Shown here piece after piece: positions 18,706-25,085 of a DNA stretch of 64,000 bases (positions are counted from its first letter, which is position 1; the number at the start of each line of letters is the position of its first letter). The stretch is from Enchytraeus crypticus. Taxonomy: Eukaryota > Annelida > Clitellata > Enchytraeida > Enchytraeidae. A program made the translations under genes and the position numbers. The notes under the pieces are model-generated. The model did no database searches. It was given only the letters and a program-made list of their open reading frames with translations, and was not told where the DNA came from. Location: assembly GCA_905160935.1 (NCBI GenBank), contig CAJHZI010000206.1, positions 228,501-292,500 of the forward strand, written 5' to 3'.

Positions 18706-21324
18706 ATGGTATAAAATACTAATTTTATGTTGTTTATATTTCAATATTCACAATAAGAATCATATTTATGATTTTATGTAGCAGGCTGTATTGTGTTAGT
18801 ATTGTAGCTTGTGTATGTGTTATTTAAGGTTTTGTGTTGGTATTTTAGCATGTGTATGTGTTATTTAAAGGTTTTGTGTTAGTATTTTAGCATCTGTATG
18901 TGTTATTTAAAGGATTTGCGAGTGTAGGAGACGAGGGTAACTACGAGACGTGTGAGAGAGCGGTGAAGCAGGCTCTGCTACAACTGCGCCACCTGGGGTC
19001 TGTGTGGAGGGGTGTTCTACCTAGCTCTGTCTACTGCAGGGCTATTGGTTGCTATATTTTGTATTTTGGACGTATGGTCATGTACATTTTGAATGTCTTA
19101 ATAGCGTAGGGGTAACGTCATGAAGTTTTAAATGTCAGATCCTGAGGTGAATGGAACTCTCGTGGGTTCGAATCCCAGCCACGCTGATCTAAGAGTAAAA
19201 TCTCGGACATTCACTGGACTGGTTGTACGGAAAATGGTCTAAATTGCCTAGCGATTTAAACATGTGGCATTAAAAGTGATAGATATCAACGTAGTTGATC
19301 ATTTCACTATAATGCGTGTTTACTTTTTTTTACATGATATCCACGTGTGCTACCGATTTTTCAAGCTTAGTTTCTGTTTTTTGTAGGTTTCAGTATCTCC
19401 TCTTGCATCTCCTTGGTTATTATTAATAATATAATTGTAATAACCTTTTCCTTCTGATGGTGCATTAGTTGCAACCGGTGTGGTTTATGAATTATGTTCC
19501 AACACCCTGGAAAAAATCACCCTGGGCATGTTTTCATTCAAAACTGTCAACATTCAGGTCTAACCATGTACTAACCGAGCCCGACGTAGCTAGTCTTGTT
19601 CAGTTAATGCTTAGCTATATTGAGTATGCTAAATCTCACCCACAACTGTACTCTGTAATTTCGGAGGAAATATACAGTGATACAATTATCAGTAAATCAA
19701 GCGATATAACAGCATAATATGTTAGATATTTCAATACTTTAAGTTCACTATATTTGATGGTAAATTGTATAATAATAATAAAGGTTTAATGTCCATTTCC
19801 TCATACAAGGATGTTATCAGAGCCGTCTCCAATCTCTATAAACCGATTCAACTCAAATGCTTTGCTTAAGCAGGTTTTGAGCAAAAATGAGATCTTTAAT
19901 GGTTATGGTTCAGTCATTGAAGGGTGATTAGAGTTGAGAAATTTTTAATTGAGATATTCTTGATATTTTTATAAAATATTTTTGATATTAATTTGATTTC
20001 TTGATAGAGTCCAGCAACTTAATAATTCTAACATTTCTTTGTATTTGAAGTTTTTACAGTGTAATAAAGCAAACTTAGAGCCAAGTCCACATGTATATGG
20101 CATATTCTTGTCAAATATGCTCCTTATTGAATCATAGAATTGCTAGATTTAACGTGAACATTTGATTGATTGATTGATCCCATCATGTGTTGATTGATTG
20201 ATTGATCCCATCATGTGTTGATTGATTGATTGATCCCATCATGTGTTGATTGATTGATTGATCCCATCATGTGTTGATTGATGCAGGAACTCTGATAAAC
20301 TCAGTTATCGTAGAGATCGTGACGGGTATTGTGGCGCTAGAAGACATATCAGTGGCTGATGCTAACTGTCTACACACGCTTCTCTCCCTCATTCACAAGG
20401 TTTCTTTCTTCTTTTTATATAGAAGTAGTTGACTGTATGGAAAGTCTCAAATAGGGGATTGGCTGGTGGTGTGGTGTAGGACGGAGAAGATTTGAGACCG
20501 TCTATTTGTCTATAGACCCTATTTAAACTGGAATTCAAGGGAAGATGATGATGTTAAGTTTACTGCATTCTTCGATTTTAAACGTAAATCTCTTTGGTAG
20601 CACGCAGACTTTATACGTAGGGTGGTCCAGGTTGTCAAGCAGGTATTTCCTCCATACTAGATGTACTGCAGGGACGGGAAATTTTTTTTAGCTGATCAGA
20701 TGGCTCTATTTATCCGTGTTGTGTCCAGTTTGTTGAAGATTTAGACAAACCGTGGATTGCAAGTGTCGTCAAAGGCGACATACCACTTAGATCCAACCGA
20801 ACGACAGAAAGGGTGTTTGGTTGGCACACGCCTAGGCTCCGGAAATTGCTGCAGAATTTTCTAATCTTGATTGTATCTAAACTGGGATTCAAGGGTAGAT
20901 GATGATGATGATGATGATGATGATGAGGGTCAGGCCAAGATTAGGTATGTTAGATGATTTAAATTAGAAAAAAAAAGAAATAGAAAGATAGAGATGATAT
21001 GATGTTGAAACTATTATCTATCATTACCTCTCTGCTACGATCAATGTTTAACAGACCGGCCCTGAGCTGATACAGTACGATGAGAAGACTGATGCGACTG
21101 CTTCGTCTAACAAAGCTCTGATGCTCAAGAACTGCGTCAAATGGAATCAGCTGCAGGAGCTGATGCTGGTGCTAAAGGCAAGCCTGGGGGACATCAGCGA
21201 CAGATGGGCTGACGGCCTGGGTCCACTAGCCGTGGAGTTCTCAGCCAATCAGATGAAGCAGCTAGTCAGAGCGCTGTTTCAAAATACTGACAGGCGGGCT
21301 GCGTTACTGCTTCAGTTTAAGTAA
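7111..21324 (+). CDS. ZW10: ZW10 kinetochore and ER-tethering protein, complete ten-exon gene
   Basis: ZW10 is a Dsl1-family helical rod. In RZZ (Rod, Zwilch, ZW10) it recruits dynein and the checkpoint to kinetochores; with RINT1 and NAG it tethers Golgi-to-ER vesicles. Coding exons: 7111-7180, 7949-8151, 9217-9439, 11798-12519, 13414-13733, 14657-14916, 16007-16216, 18913-19047, 20287-20399, 21055-21324. They total 2526 bases (841 residues plus stop) and every phase fits. Landmarks shared with vertebrate ZW10 as I recall it: KLEKEDL (exon 2), [17 protein letters not shown] (exon 5), [15 protein letters not shown] (exon 6), [12 protein letters not shown] (exon 7), VALEDIS (exon 9), [15 protein letters not shown] and [11 protein letters not shown] (exon 10). 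It is about 60 residues longer than human, mainly a Ser/Asp-rich insert near residues 199-222 and an Ala/Ser-rich one near 535-562. The start at 7111 follows an in-frame stop at 7090; a second ATG at 7138 fits the vertebrate start better. The exon 3 end is ambiguous (9433 or 9439). Introns are rich in repeats and duplicated splice junctions. Confidence 0.96.
7299..7460 (-). repeat. SINE-A copy in ZW10 intron 1
   Basis: Full-length inverted copy with box B complement (catttgaacccc) and tactgatccgcggtcgag. A second short copy of its 5' end (cattggccccagccagtgg) follows at about 7442-7460. Confidence 0.85.
7949..8151 (+). CDS. ZW10: ZW10 exon 2
   Basis: Acceptor ttgttttag; starts phase 1 and ends phase 0 at gaaaagcag/GTTGTT. 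Encodes residues 24-91 with [15 protein letters not shown] and KKYADFQP, the N-terminal helices that in the family contact Zwilch or RINT1. Confidence 0.95.
8405..8785 (+). repeat. SINE-D copy, full length
   Basis: Head gtgttgtgctcgggtgtgg, body gaggaaggcaacaggaaacc, ctataggctacataaggtat, ggattaacttgttgatc, and end ttgaacctgccacttggcag. Good reference copy for the family. Confidence 0.85.
8910..8980 (-). repeat. SINE-C 3' fragment
   Basis: Inverted (CAT)n followed by cttctcttaaactcc and ttttaactagggtcggg, the complement of the SINE-C 3' end. Confidence 0.6.
9048..9175 (-). repeat. SINE-A copy just upstream of ZW10 exon 3
   Basis: Inverted full copy (gaaccccgcacatactgatc, ttcgccactggctccagcc). 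Its end lies only about 45 bases before the exon 3 acceptor, so it borders the branch-point region of intron 2. Confidence 0.85.
9217..9439 (+). CDS. ZW10: ZW10 exon 3
   Basis: Acceptor tttaactag; encodes residues 92-165 with VSAVEYETL and [12 protein letters not shown] start at 9229 (after gtcag) is possible, but the first four codons (TKGQ) make the spacing equal to the vertebrate protein. The donor may be at 9434 (GTAACG) or at 9440 (GTACGT, the stronger match); both keep phase 1 and differ by two residues. Confidence 0.9.
9504..9648 (-). repeat. SINE-A copy in ZW10 intron 3
   Basis: Inverted, full length (aaaaagcgtatgttaacgtc to cgccactggctccagcc), inserted in the first copy of the donor-region duplication. 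Confidence 0.85.
9820..9910. repeat. (CAT)n microsatellite
   Basis: About 90 bases of imperfect CAT/ATC triplets. Confidence 0.9.
9986..10269. other. Intron 3 spacer
   Basis: Unique AT-rich DNA with no feature that I could recognise. Confidence 0.5.
10270..10694 (+). repeat. 21-bp minisatellite, about 20 units, derived from the exon 4 acceptor
   Basis: The unit is gtattcacgtattgtctgta plus g. Each junction reads ctgtag/gtattcac, like the real exon 4 boundary (gtcctag/gtattcacgtactg). The last unit continues as gtattcacatactgcctccc-ctgcct, 23 of 26 bases identical to the start of exon 4. Since 21 is a multiple of three, the array is open in the exon 4 frame (repeated IHVLSVG), but it has no link to an exon without splicing and is not called as coding. 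Confidence 0.92.
10752..11700 (-). mobile_element. mariner-type DNA transposon, internally deleted
   Basis: Both ends read cagggtgagtaaaa inward, with inverted repeats of roughly 170 bp, and TA flanks each end (10750-10751, 11701-11702). On the minus strand a transposase remnant is broken over at least two frames. The frame at 11228-11473 shows [17 protein letters not shown] and [15 protein letters not shown], the first and second catalytic Asp contexts of mariner. A downstream frame ([15 protein letters not shown]) holds the C-terminal part. At 949 bp it lacks the N-terminal DNA-binding region, so it cannot move itself. It sits in ZW10 intron 3. Confidence 0.93.
11798..12519 (+). CDS. ZW10: ZW10 exon 4
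   Basis: Acceptor gtcctag; starts phase 1, ends phase 0 at gtgcaa/GTAGGT. Largest exon, residues 166-406: [13 protein letters not shown], then a Ser/Asp/Thr-rich insert near residues 199-222, then [20 protein letters not shown], which follows the vertebrate helix with KLKSFGQMLLKYI. The exon is clearly richer in GC than the introns. Confidence 0.95.
12580..12645 (-). repeat. SINE-C 3' fragment
   Basis: Inverted segment catcatcctcccttgaatcc to gactgtctcaaatcc, about 60 bases after exon 4. Confidence 0.65.
12646..13149. other. Intron 4 spacer
   Basis: No repeat family recognised. Two ATTGG boxes lie about 30 bases apart (about 12988 and 13018), but no other promoter sign was seen. Confidence 0.5.
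13150..13358 (+). mobile_element. RTE-like LINE fragment
   Basis: The plus-strand frame reads [20 protein letters not shown] and [11 protein letters not shown], the same C-terminal RTE tail as at 1183 and 53591 but more diverged. It is in ZW10 intron 4. Confidence 0.8.
13414..13733 (+). CDS. ZW10: ZW10 exon 5
   Basis: Taking the acceptor at tactgatag (13413) adds TRLVK before the Met at 13429 and restores the vertebrate spacing; the alternative acceptor gttaag (13428) would drop these five residues. Ends in phase 2 at ATTAG/GTGAGT, a consensus donor. Residues 407-512 with [17 protein letters not shown]. Confidence 0.92.
13765..13972. repeat. CT-rich low-complexity tract
   Basis: Imperfect (CT)n and (TTTCTC)n just after the exon 5 donor. 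It gives long Ser/Leu- or Arg/Glu-rich frames on the two strands, which are artefacts. Confidence 0.9.
14155..14500 (-). mobile_element. RTE-like LINE fragment, diverged
   Basis: Same order of conserved words as at 1168 and 53575, on the minus strand: tcttggtcttcctctaacctc (encoding the GRPRL region in complement), acatggcccatatag (the GHIL region), then cagagccacattttgaattc. Many small breaks. Confidence 0.7.
14556..14640 (+). repeat. SINE-F 3' end at the end of ZW10 intron 5
   Basis: SINE-F is defined by ccttatggcgaggaaccgga, cgttaaattcttattg and an (ATTG)n tail. This 5'-truncated copy ends in (ATTG)n 20 bases before the exon 6 acceptor, so its tail forms the branch-point region. Confidence 0.85.
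14657..14916 (+). CDS. ZW10: ZW10 exon 6
   Basis: Acceptor tgtgagtag. With the two bases from exon 5 the first codon is AGC (Ser), matching vertebrate CRIS spacing. Residues 513-599: [12 protein letters not shown], an Ala/Ser insert near 535-562, then [15 protein letters not shown] and [14 protein letters not shown]. Ends phase 1 at tttgctg/GTAACC. Confidence 0.94.
14940..15072 (-). repeat. SINE-A copy in ZW10 intron 6
   Basis: Inverted copy (aagctaatattaacgacag to aaccgccactggctgcagc), 25 bases after exon 6. Confidence 0.85.
15231..15616. repeat. acagctgt-rich minisatellite
   Basis: About 390 bases of imperfect repeats of ttacagctgtttatctcag, ggtgacagctgtgtaatac and ttacagctgtccatcatta. 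Each unit carries acagctgt, which is also the exon 7 boundary (gcacag/ctgtcc) and is a CAGCTG palindrome. Confidence 0.88.
15763..16054 (+). repeat. Tandem duplication of intron 6 end plus exon 7 start
   Basis: The stretch from tattgatgactgtagcac through the acceptor to ctgtctgtcc of exon 7 occurs twice (15763-15926 and 15927-16054). The first copy also repeats its acceptor (15833-15838 and 15874-15879). The 47 exon bases at 15880-15926 differ from the real exon at only a few positions. Using that acceptor and reading on hits a stop near 16019. Confidence 0.9.
16007..16216 (+). CDS. ZW10: ZW10 exon 7
   Basis: Acceptor ttgcacag, phase 1 at both ends; donor cacg/GTACTT. Residues 600-669 with [19 protein letters not shown] and [20 protein letters not shown], among the best-conserved parts of the family. 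It is the third acagctgt acceptor in a row; the two upstream are duplicates. Confidence 0.96.
16222..16376 (-). repeat. SINE-C copy, 3' part (split by hAT-1)
   Basis: Inverted SINE-C (cttcacttgaatccctagtt to gctttgtcgccttttaag). Its other part continues at 17788-17845 beyond the hAT element. Confidence 0.8.
16377..17787. mobile_element. Non-autonomous hAT-type DNA transposon (hAT-1)
   Basis: Ends are 13-bp perfect inverted repeats tagagatgggaat. An 8-bp target duplication flanks it (cttttaag 16369-16376, ctttcaag 17788-17795, one mismatch). Both ends carry gaaccgaacccgaa repeats in direct orientation. There is no transposase. A 110-bp RTE fragment is carried inside. It interrupts SINE-C in ZW10 intron 7. 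Confidence 0.92.
16745..16860 (+). mobile_element. RTE-like fragment captured in hAT-1
   Basis: Encodes [20 protein letters not shown], the segment just after the YxDD region of RTE reverse transcriptase. Compare the minus-strand copy at 48640-48890 with GLQKIMDRLND and TKLERVRSCKYLG. Confidence 0.8.
17788..17845 (-). repeat. SINE-C copy, 5' part (split by hAT-1)
   Basis: Continuation of the copy at 16222-16376: agacatgtgcagtccgcg and gagcaacccgagcac in complement. Confidence 0.75.
17847..17992 (+). pseudogene. ZW10: Duplicate of the exon 7 3' end; possible 54-base cassette exon at 17856-17909
   Basis: Repeats 16157-16290: the last 54 bases of exon 7, its donor and the start of the SINE-C behind it. 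The copy begins after tttctag (an AG already present in exon 7) and ends cacg/GTATCC, so 17856-17909 has an acceptor and a donor, is 54 bases long, starts and ends in phase 1 and contains no stop. It would add 18 residues related to the exon 7 end. Against exon 7 it has four amino-acid changes and one silent change, which does not suggest strong selection. No pyrimidine tract lies before the AG, so use is doubtful. Confidence 0.6.
18015..18632 (+). repeat. 13-bp minisatellite gtgaatcatacag, about 47 units
   Basis: Units vary at few positions (catacag, cattcag, tatacag, catactg). Almost every junction reads CAG/GTGAAT, close to the donor consensus CAG/GTGAGT. It lies in ZW10 intron 7 directly before a (TA)n tract. 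Confidence 0.96.
18633..18702. repeat. (TA)n microsatellite
   Basis: About 70 bases of TA dinucleotides with one interruption. Confidence 0.97.
18790..18912 (+). repeat. 42-bp repeat, three units, containing the exon 8 acceptor
   Basis: Each unit reads tgtgttagtattttagcat then gtatgtgttatttaaagg. The third ends at the real exon 8 boundary (atttaaag/gatttgcg); the first two give atttaag/gttttgtg and atttaaag/gttttgtg. Use of either upstream AG meets an in-frame TAG within six codons. Confidence 0.9.
18913..19047 (+). CDS. ZW10: ZW10 exon 8
   Basis: Phase 1 at both ends. Residues 670-714: [29 protein letters not shown] and VYCRAIG, matching the vertebrate DDEENY, LGIVWQDVLP and IYCKAMG. The donor GTTGCT is weak. 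Confidence 0.95.
19091..19333 (+). repeat. SINE-B copy
   Basis: Direct, full length: ttaatagcgtaggggtaacg, gggttcgaatcccagccacg, gagtaaaatctcggacattc, ending ataatgcgtgtttac. Confidence 0.92.
19438..19598 (-). repeat. 5S rRNA-type SINE copy, diverged
   Basis: Inverted: tctgatggtgcattagttgc, ttccaacaccctgg, atgtactaaccgagcccgac. The last part is the complement of the 5S-like segment. Confidence 0.7.
19765..19880 (-). repeat. SINE-G copy
   Basis: Inverted (AAT)n, aaaggtttaatgtccatttc, ctcatacaaggatgttatc, then ccgattcaactcaaatgc. Confidence 0.8.
20162..20281 (+). repeat. 28-bp repeat of ttgattgattgattgat-cccatcatgtg, four units
   Basis: The array ends within the exon 9 acceptor (ttgattgatgcag/GAAC), so it provides the branch-point and pyrimidine region of intron 8. 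Confidence 0.95.
20287..20399 (+). CDS. ZW10: ZW10 exon 9
   Basis: Acceptor gatgcag; starts phase 1, ends phase 0 at cacaag/GTTTCT. Residues 715-752 with [20 protein letters not shown], which follows vertebrate EVIGKVTALEDIS. Confidence 0.95.
20436..20555 (+). repeat. SINE-C 3' fragment
   Basis: Contains aaaagtctcaaataggggat-like sequence, gtggtgtaggacggagaag, gatttgagaccgtctatttg and a (GAT)n end. Confidence 0.75.
20705..20930 (+). repeat. SINE-C copy
   Basis: Direct: tccgtgttgtgtccagtttg, aaaggcgacataccacttag, cacgcctaggctccgg, ggattcaagggtagatgatg. Confidence 0.85.
21055..21324 (+). CDS. ZW10: ZW10 exon 10 (terminal)
   Basis: Acceptor gtttaacag; phase 0. Residues 753-841, stop TAA at 21322-21324. 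Contains [20 protein letters not shown] and [13 protein letters not shown], the conserved C-terminal end, finishing in the same place as the vertebrate protein. Confidence 0.97.
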   Translation, partial: TGPELIQYDEKTDATASSNKALMLKNCVKWNQLQELMLVLKASLGDISDRWADGLGPLAVEFSANQMKQLVRALFQNTDRRAALLLQFK

Positions 21325-21331
21325 TAATATT

Positions 21332-21337
21332 AATAAA
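21332..21337 (+). promoter_or_regulatory. AATAAA contributed by SINE-G
   Basis: Lies eight bases after the ZW10 stop, inside the inverted SINE tail. A second AATAAA at 21767-21772 is in unique sequence and would give a more usual 3' UTR. Confidence 0.35.
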
Positions 21338-21371
21338 GGTTTAACGTCTGTTTCCTCATCCGGGATGATGT

Positions 21372-21602
21372 AATGTCTCAATAGCGTAGGGGTAACGTCA
21401 TGAAGTTTTAAATGACAGATCCTGAGGTGAATTTAACCCTCGTGGGTTCGAATCCACGCTGACCTGTGAGTAAAATCGCGGACATTCACTGGACTGGTTA
21501 CACGGAAAATAGACTAAATTGCCTAACGGTTTAAACATGTGGTATTAAAAAGTGATGGATATTGACATAGTTGATCATTTCACTATAGTGCTTGTTTACT
21601 TT
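21372..21602 (+). repeat. SINE-B copy inserted in SINE-G
   Basis: Direct, full length: atgtctcaatagcgtagggg, ctcgtgggttcgaatcc, cggtttaaacatgtggtatt. Confidence 0.92.
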
Positions 21603-21766
21603 ACTTTGTCAGGGACGTCCCCACAGCACACATCACTACAGATCAATTCACCCAGTAGTGCTAGTTAGTCTTTATTAGGAGTATAAAATGAATCAGGAAT
21701 GGAAATGTTGCCTGATTTATTACAATTTGGCGTTGAAGATCGTGGTGATTAATAGTTGTTAGGAAT

Positions 21767-21772
21767 AATAAA
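21767..21772 (+). promoter_or_regulatory. ZW10: Candidate ZW10 polyadenylation signal
   Basis: AATAAA about 440 bases after the stop codon, followed by a GT-rich stretch (atgttgtattgtttg). Confidence 0.35.
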
Positions 21773-21898
21773 ATGTTGTATTGTTTGATTTGACAGCCGA
21801 GTAAGAAACTTTTTCTGTATGTTATTTGTCAATTTTGCTCAAACATTTTATATAGAAGCGACAATTGGTCATATCTTTAGTAAAGAATCAAAACAGCA

Positions 21899-22170
21899 TT
21901 CAATCAATCAATGAGAATTTAACGTCCGATTCCTCGCCATAAGGCAATGTCAGGGACGTCTCTTGCGGACTCTACACAAACAGGCGACAAAGCACCACAC
22001 GATGACGACTGAGTACACAGAGACCACAAGAGAAAGCGAGATCAAAACAGTGCAAGTCCAAGATCCAAGGCAAGTGGGTCAAAATTTAGCTTTGTGGCGG
22101 AAAAGAGATGGGTTTTTAGCTTGCCAAGGAAAATATCAATACAATTGTAAAATCCGATTGCATTTCATTG
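21899..22170 (-). repeat. SINE-F copy, full length
   Basis: Inverted: (CAAT)n, cctcgccataaggcaatgtc, ggcgacaaagcaccacacg, gacgactgagtacacagaga, ccaagatccaaggcaagtgg. A near-identical copy is at 56545. Confidence 0.9.
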
Positions 22171-22686
22171 CTTCTGCACTGTATTAATGTCTTCCTGTAA
22201 TGTTTTATGAATGACCTGTGGAGGAACGACGGACCATGGGGTAGGGGGTTATCAACAGATAACATTTATTAAAATGCAATTCATATCATTTCGAGAGTTG
22301 AATCTGGTTTTAACATTAGCTCTAGCTTTGTCTTTTAAGAGAAATTAGCTATTGATAGAATAAGGTGCTAATTCTCCTTGCTGTAAACTCGACACTAGTC
22401 CTGGGTCCATAGCTTAAATTATAGATGTTGATCGAAGAAGTGCCATTAGGCCTATATGTATGCCACGATATACACTGTGTCCTTTGATAGGACATAATAT
22501 AGAACTTTTGAGTTGTGGCTCTAGAAAGCTTCGAAATACTTTCACTATGATAATTGTATCCCTAATCTTCAAAGACGTGGCTTCAATGTCAAAACTTTTT
22601 GGCTCTCAAGGTCAGTGCTTCGCAACACTCTTTAACCTGTTAACTAGGAAGCAGTATTGTTCTTCAATATCTCATTAATCAAGTTT
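22171..22686. other. Spacer downstream of ZW10
   Basis: No exon or repeat family recognised. Confidence 0.5.
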
Positions 22687-22905
22687 GTTAGAGGCTTCTG
22701 GTAACGTCGTGAAATTTTAAATGACCGATCCTGGGGTGAATTGAACTCTCGTTGGTTCGAATCCTAGCCGCGCTGATCTGAGAGCAAAATCTCGGACTTT
22801 CATTGGACTGGCAATACGGGAAATTGTTTAAATTGCCTAACGGTTTAACCATGTAGTAGTAAAAGTGATGGATATCGACATAGTTATCATTTCACTGCAA
22901 TGCAT
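22687..22905 (+). repeat. SINE-B copy
   Basis: Direct: ctggtaacgtcgtgaaattt, ctcgttggttcgaatcctag, gcctaacggtttaacc. Followed by (ATT)n to about 22975. Confidence 0.88.
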
Positions 22906-23184
22906 GTCTTCATCATTATTATTATTACTTTTATTACTATTGTATTTATTGTTATTACTACTATTACTATTCAGTGACTTCAGACTGCTAGTAATTTGCT
23001 TCGTAATAATTTATGTTGAAAATGTCTGACATTACTCACAGAGAACTAGCGTTAAGCATGAATGGTGGTGGCTAATTGTTTAATTATAAACTGTAACATT
23101 TAACTGTAGCGTTATATCTGTAATATGTAATATTTCATGCTAGATGTTGTGATGGACGACAGTATCACTCTGATTGTTGTTATG

Positions 23185-23201
23185 TAAGGTAGGCAGTGCA
23201 C

Positions 23202-23234
<33 letters not shown>
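23185..23234 (+). repeat. SINE-D/RTE terminus with (GA)n
   Basis: aggcagtgcactaagagaga followed by GA dinucleotides; only the last bases of the element remain. Confidence 0.7.
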
Positions 23235-23237
<3 letters not shown>

Positions 23238-23392
23238 GTATTACTCAGCTGAAAAATGCGTTACTTGTGCGGAATAATTTAAATCTTAGTTCAAGATTTC
23301 TACTACAGATCTGTTGTAGGGGAGCAAAATGGATAGAAATTGTTAAGTAGAGACGATGTAGGCGTACTAGGTGATATTTTTGAATGCCAAGT

Positions 23393-23605
23393 TGTAATAC
23401 CCATGTTACGCCCGGGTTGCTGAAGCGTAGACCTACCGTGGACTGCACGTGTCGTAAAAGGTAACAAGGCACTAAGATCCAATCCAACGTCAGAATGGGC
23501 ATTCGGTTGGTGAAGGCTTAGGCGCCAGAAATTACTACAAAATTTTCTAAGATTTTCCCGACCTAATTTATATGGGATTCAAGGGAAGATGATGATGATG
23601 TGTGG
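23393..23605 (+). repeat. SINE-C copy
   Basis: Direct: cccatgttacgcccgggttg, gtcgtaaaaggtaacaaggc, gaaggcttaggcgccag, gggattcaagggaagatgat. Confidence 0.88.
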
Positions 23606-24027
23606 TGGTGATGATGATGACGACGACGACAAAATATTTAGCTGTAGAACTGCAGGTAGCGCCACGAAATGCTGGGCGATGACATACGCATACCATTGTG
23701 TCTTGTTACGGAAATGACGCCAATGAAATTTTGTTCTCAAATATAACTTTAATTAAATGGAAACAATATATTTTATTTGTCTGAAAAGTTTCCTCAACAT
23801 CGATCAATCTCAAATCACTACTTGATAAGGAACATATAGCTCAGAGGCGCTAAGAGAGCGAGATAGAGAGAAATATGTTTTATTTAAACAAATGTATGCC
23901 CAAATCATTTATTGAATGTATGCCCAAATGCTACTGTATGCCCAAATCATTCATTTGCAATAAAATCAAAATTGTTTATAAAATTGCACATTAAAAGTCT
24001 TGCAACCGAGACGCTGAATAATTGGCC

Positions 24028-24360
24028 AAGCTTAATCGGTAAACTACACGTGTCGTAATAGGTGACTAAGCAAGAACTCAGGAAGGCAACGGGAAAACAC
24101 TTTAGAAGCCATGTTGCCCTCAAGTTATAAAGGCTATATTAAGTGTAAATGAAGTTTTGATAAGGCCTCTTGTACAGGGATAACTCGGTGATCTATGGTG
24201 TGATCTCTATGGAGAGTGAAAATTTGCACACGAATAGGAATATGTACCATGGACCTGCCACTTGACAGAACACATGGACCTGCCACTTGACAGAACACAC
24301 GGACCTGCCACTTGATGGAACACATGGACCTGCCACTTGACAGAGAGAGATAAATATACA
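24028..24360 (+). repeat. SINE-D copy with a four-fold repeated 3' end
   Basis: Body ggaaggcaacgggaaaacac and aggctatattaag; then the 3' terminal unit catggacctgccacttgaca occurs four times in a row (24245-24345), separated by gaacac, before gagagagat. Confidence 0.85.
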
Positions 24361-24659
24361 TTGAGGCAAAGAATATGCACACTCATAATATGCATTTAAT
24401 GACCATTCAAATGATTCAGTATATATGCACTTAAATGCCATAGTATTTACATGATAAGTACTGTGCCGTTTCAGGCTGTGTTGTTGTAGATGATTTCAAA
24501 AAGACTTAGTATGAGTAGAGTTCTCTCTCAAGAGCATCATGAATTATCTGAGAGCGCTTGATAACTTGTGAGACATAATCATATTATTACTAACTTGCAA
24601 TTTACTAAATTACTAATCCTTCAACCGTGTTGTCTGGTTTTCTGCAGATGATCTGATCA

Positions 24660-24856
24660 TCGCTCTGATGATCTGATCTGATCTGATCTGATGAGATCAT
24701 CGCGCTGATCTGAGAGTAAAATCTCGGACATTCACTGGACTGGTTATACGGAAAATGGTCTAAATTGCCTAACGGATTAAACATGTGGTATTAAAAAGTG
24801 ATAGATATCAACATAGTTGATTATTCACTATAATGCATGTTTACATTTTTTTATTA
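24660..24856 (+). repeat. SINE-B copy, 5' truncated, led by a GATCT repeat
   Basis: A short (GATCT)n run at 24660-24705 leads into gcgctgatctgagagtaaaa and the rest of SINE-B. The repeat resembles the SINE's own gctgatctgag. Confidence 0.85.
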
Positions 24857-25080
24857 GACCACCATGGGCTGTACATGTGGTAATAGGCGGCAAAGCACTA
24901 GTATCCAAACCAACGTCAGAAGGGGCATTCCATTGGTGAGCACCTAGACTCTAGAAATTGCTACAATTTTTTTTAAACGAAATGAAAAAGTGCTTCACAC
25001 ACCAAAGTGGAGCGGAAAAGGTTTATTCGTATTCCGACGCTAGCTAAACTTGGATTTAATAGAAGATTATTATGATGCGA
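24857..25080 (+). repeat. SINE-C copy
   Basis: Direct, head partly missing: aataggcggcaaagcactag, gtgagcacctagactctag, ending gaagattattatgatg. Confidence 0.8.
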
Positions 25081-25085
25081 TGATG

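Larger units (their letters stand above)
21325..21655 (-). repeat. SINE-G copy split by SINE-B, touching the ZW10 stop codon
   Basis: Inverted SINE-G: (AAT)n and aaaggtttaacgtctgtttc at 21325-21371, then tcagggacgtccccacagca at 21605-21655. The 230-bp SINE-B between them splits the conserved core. Confidence 0.9.
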
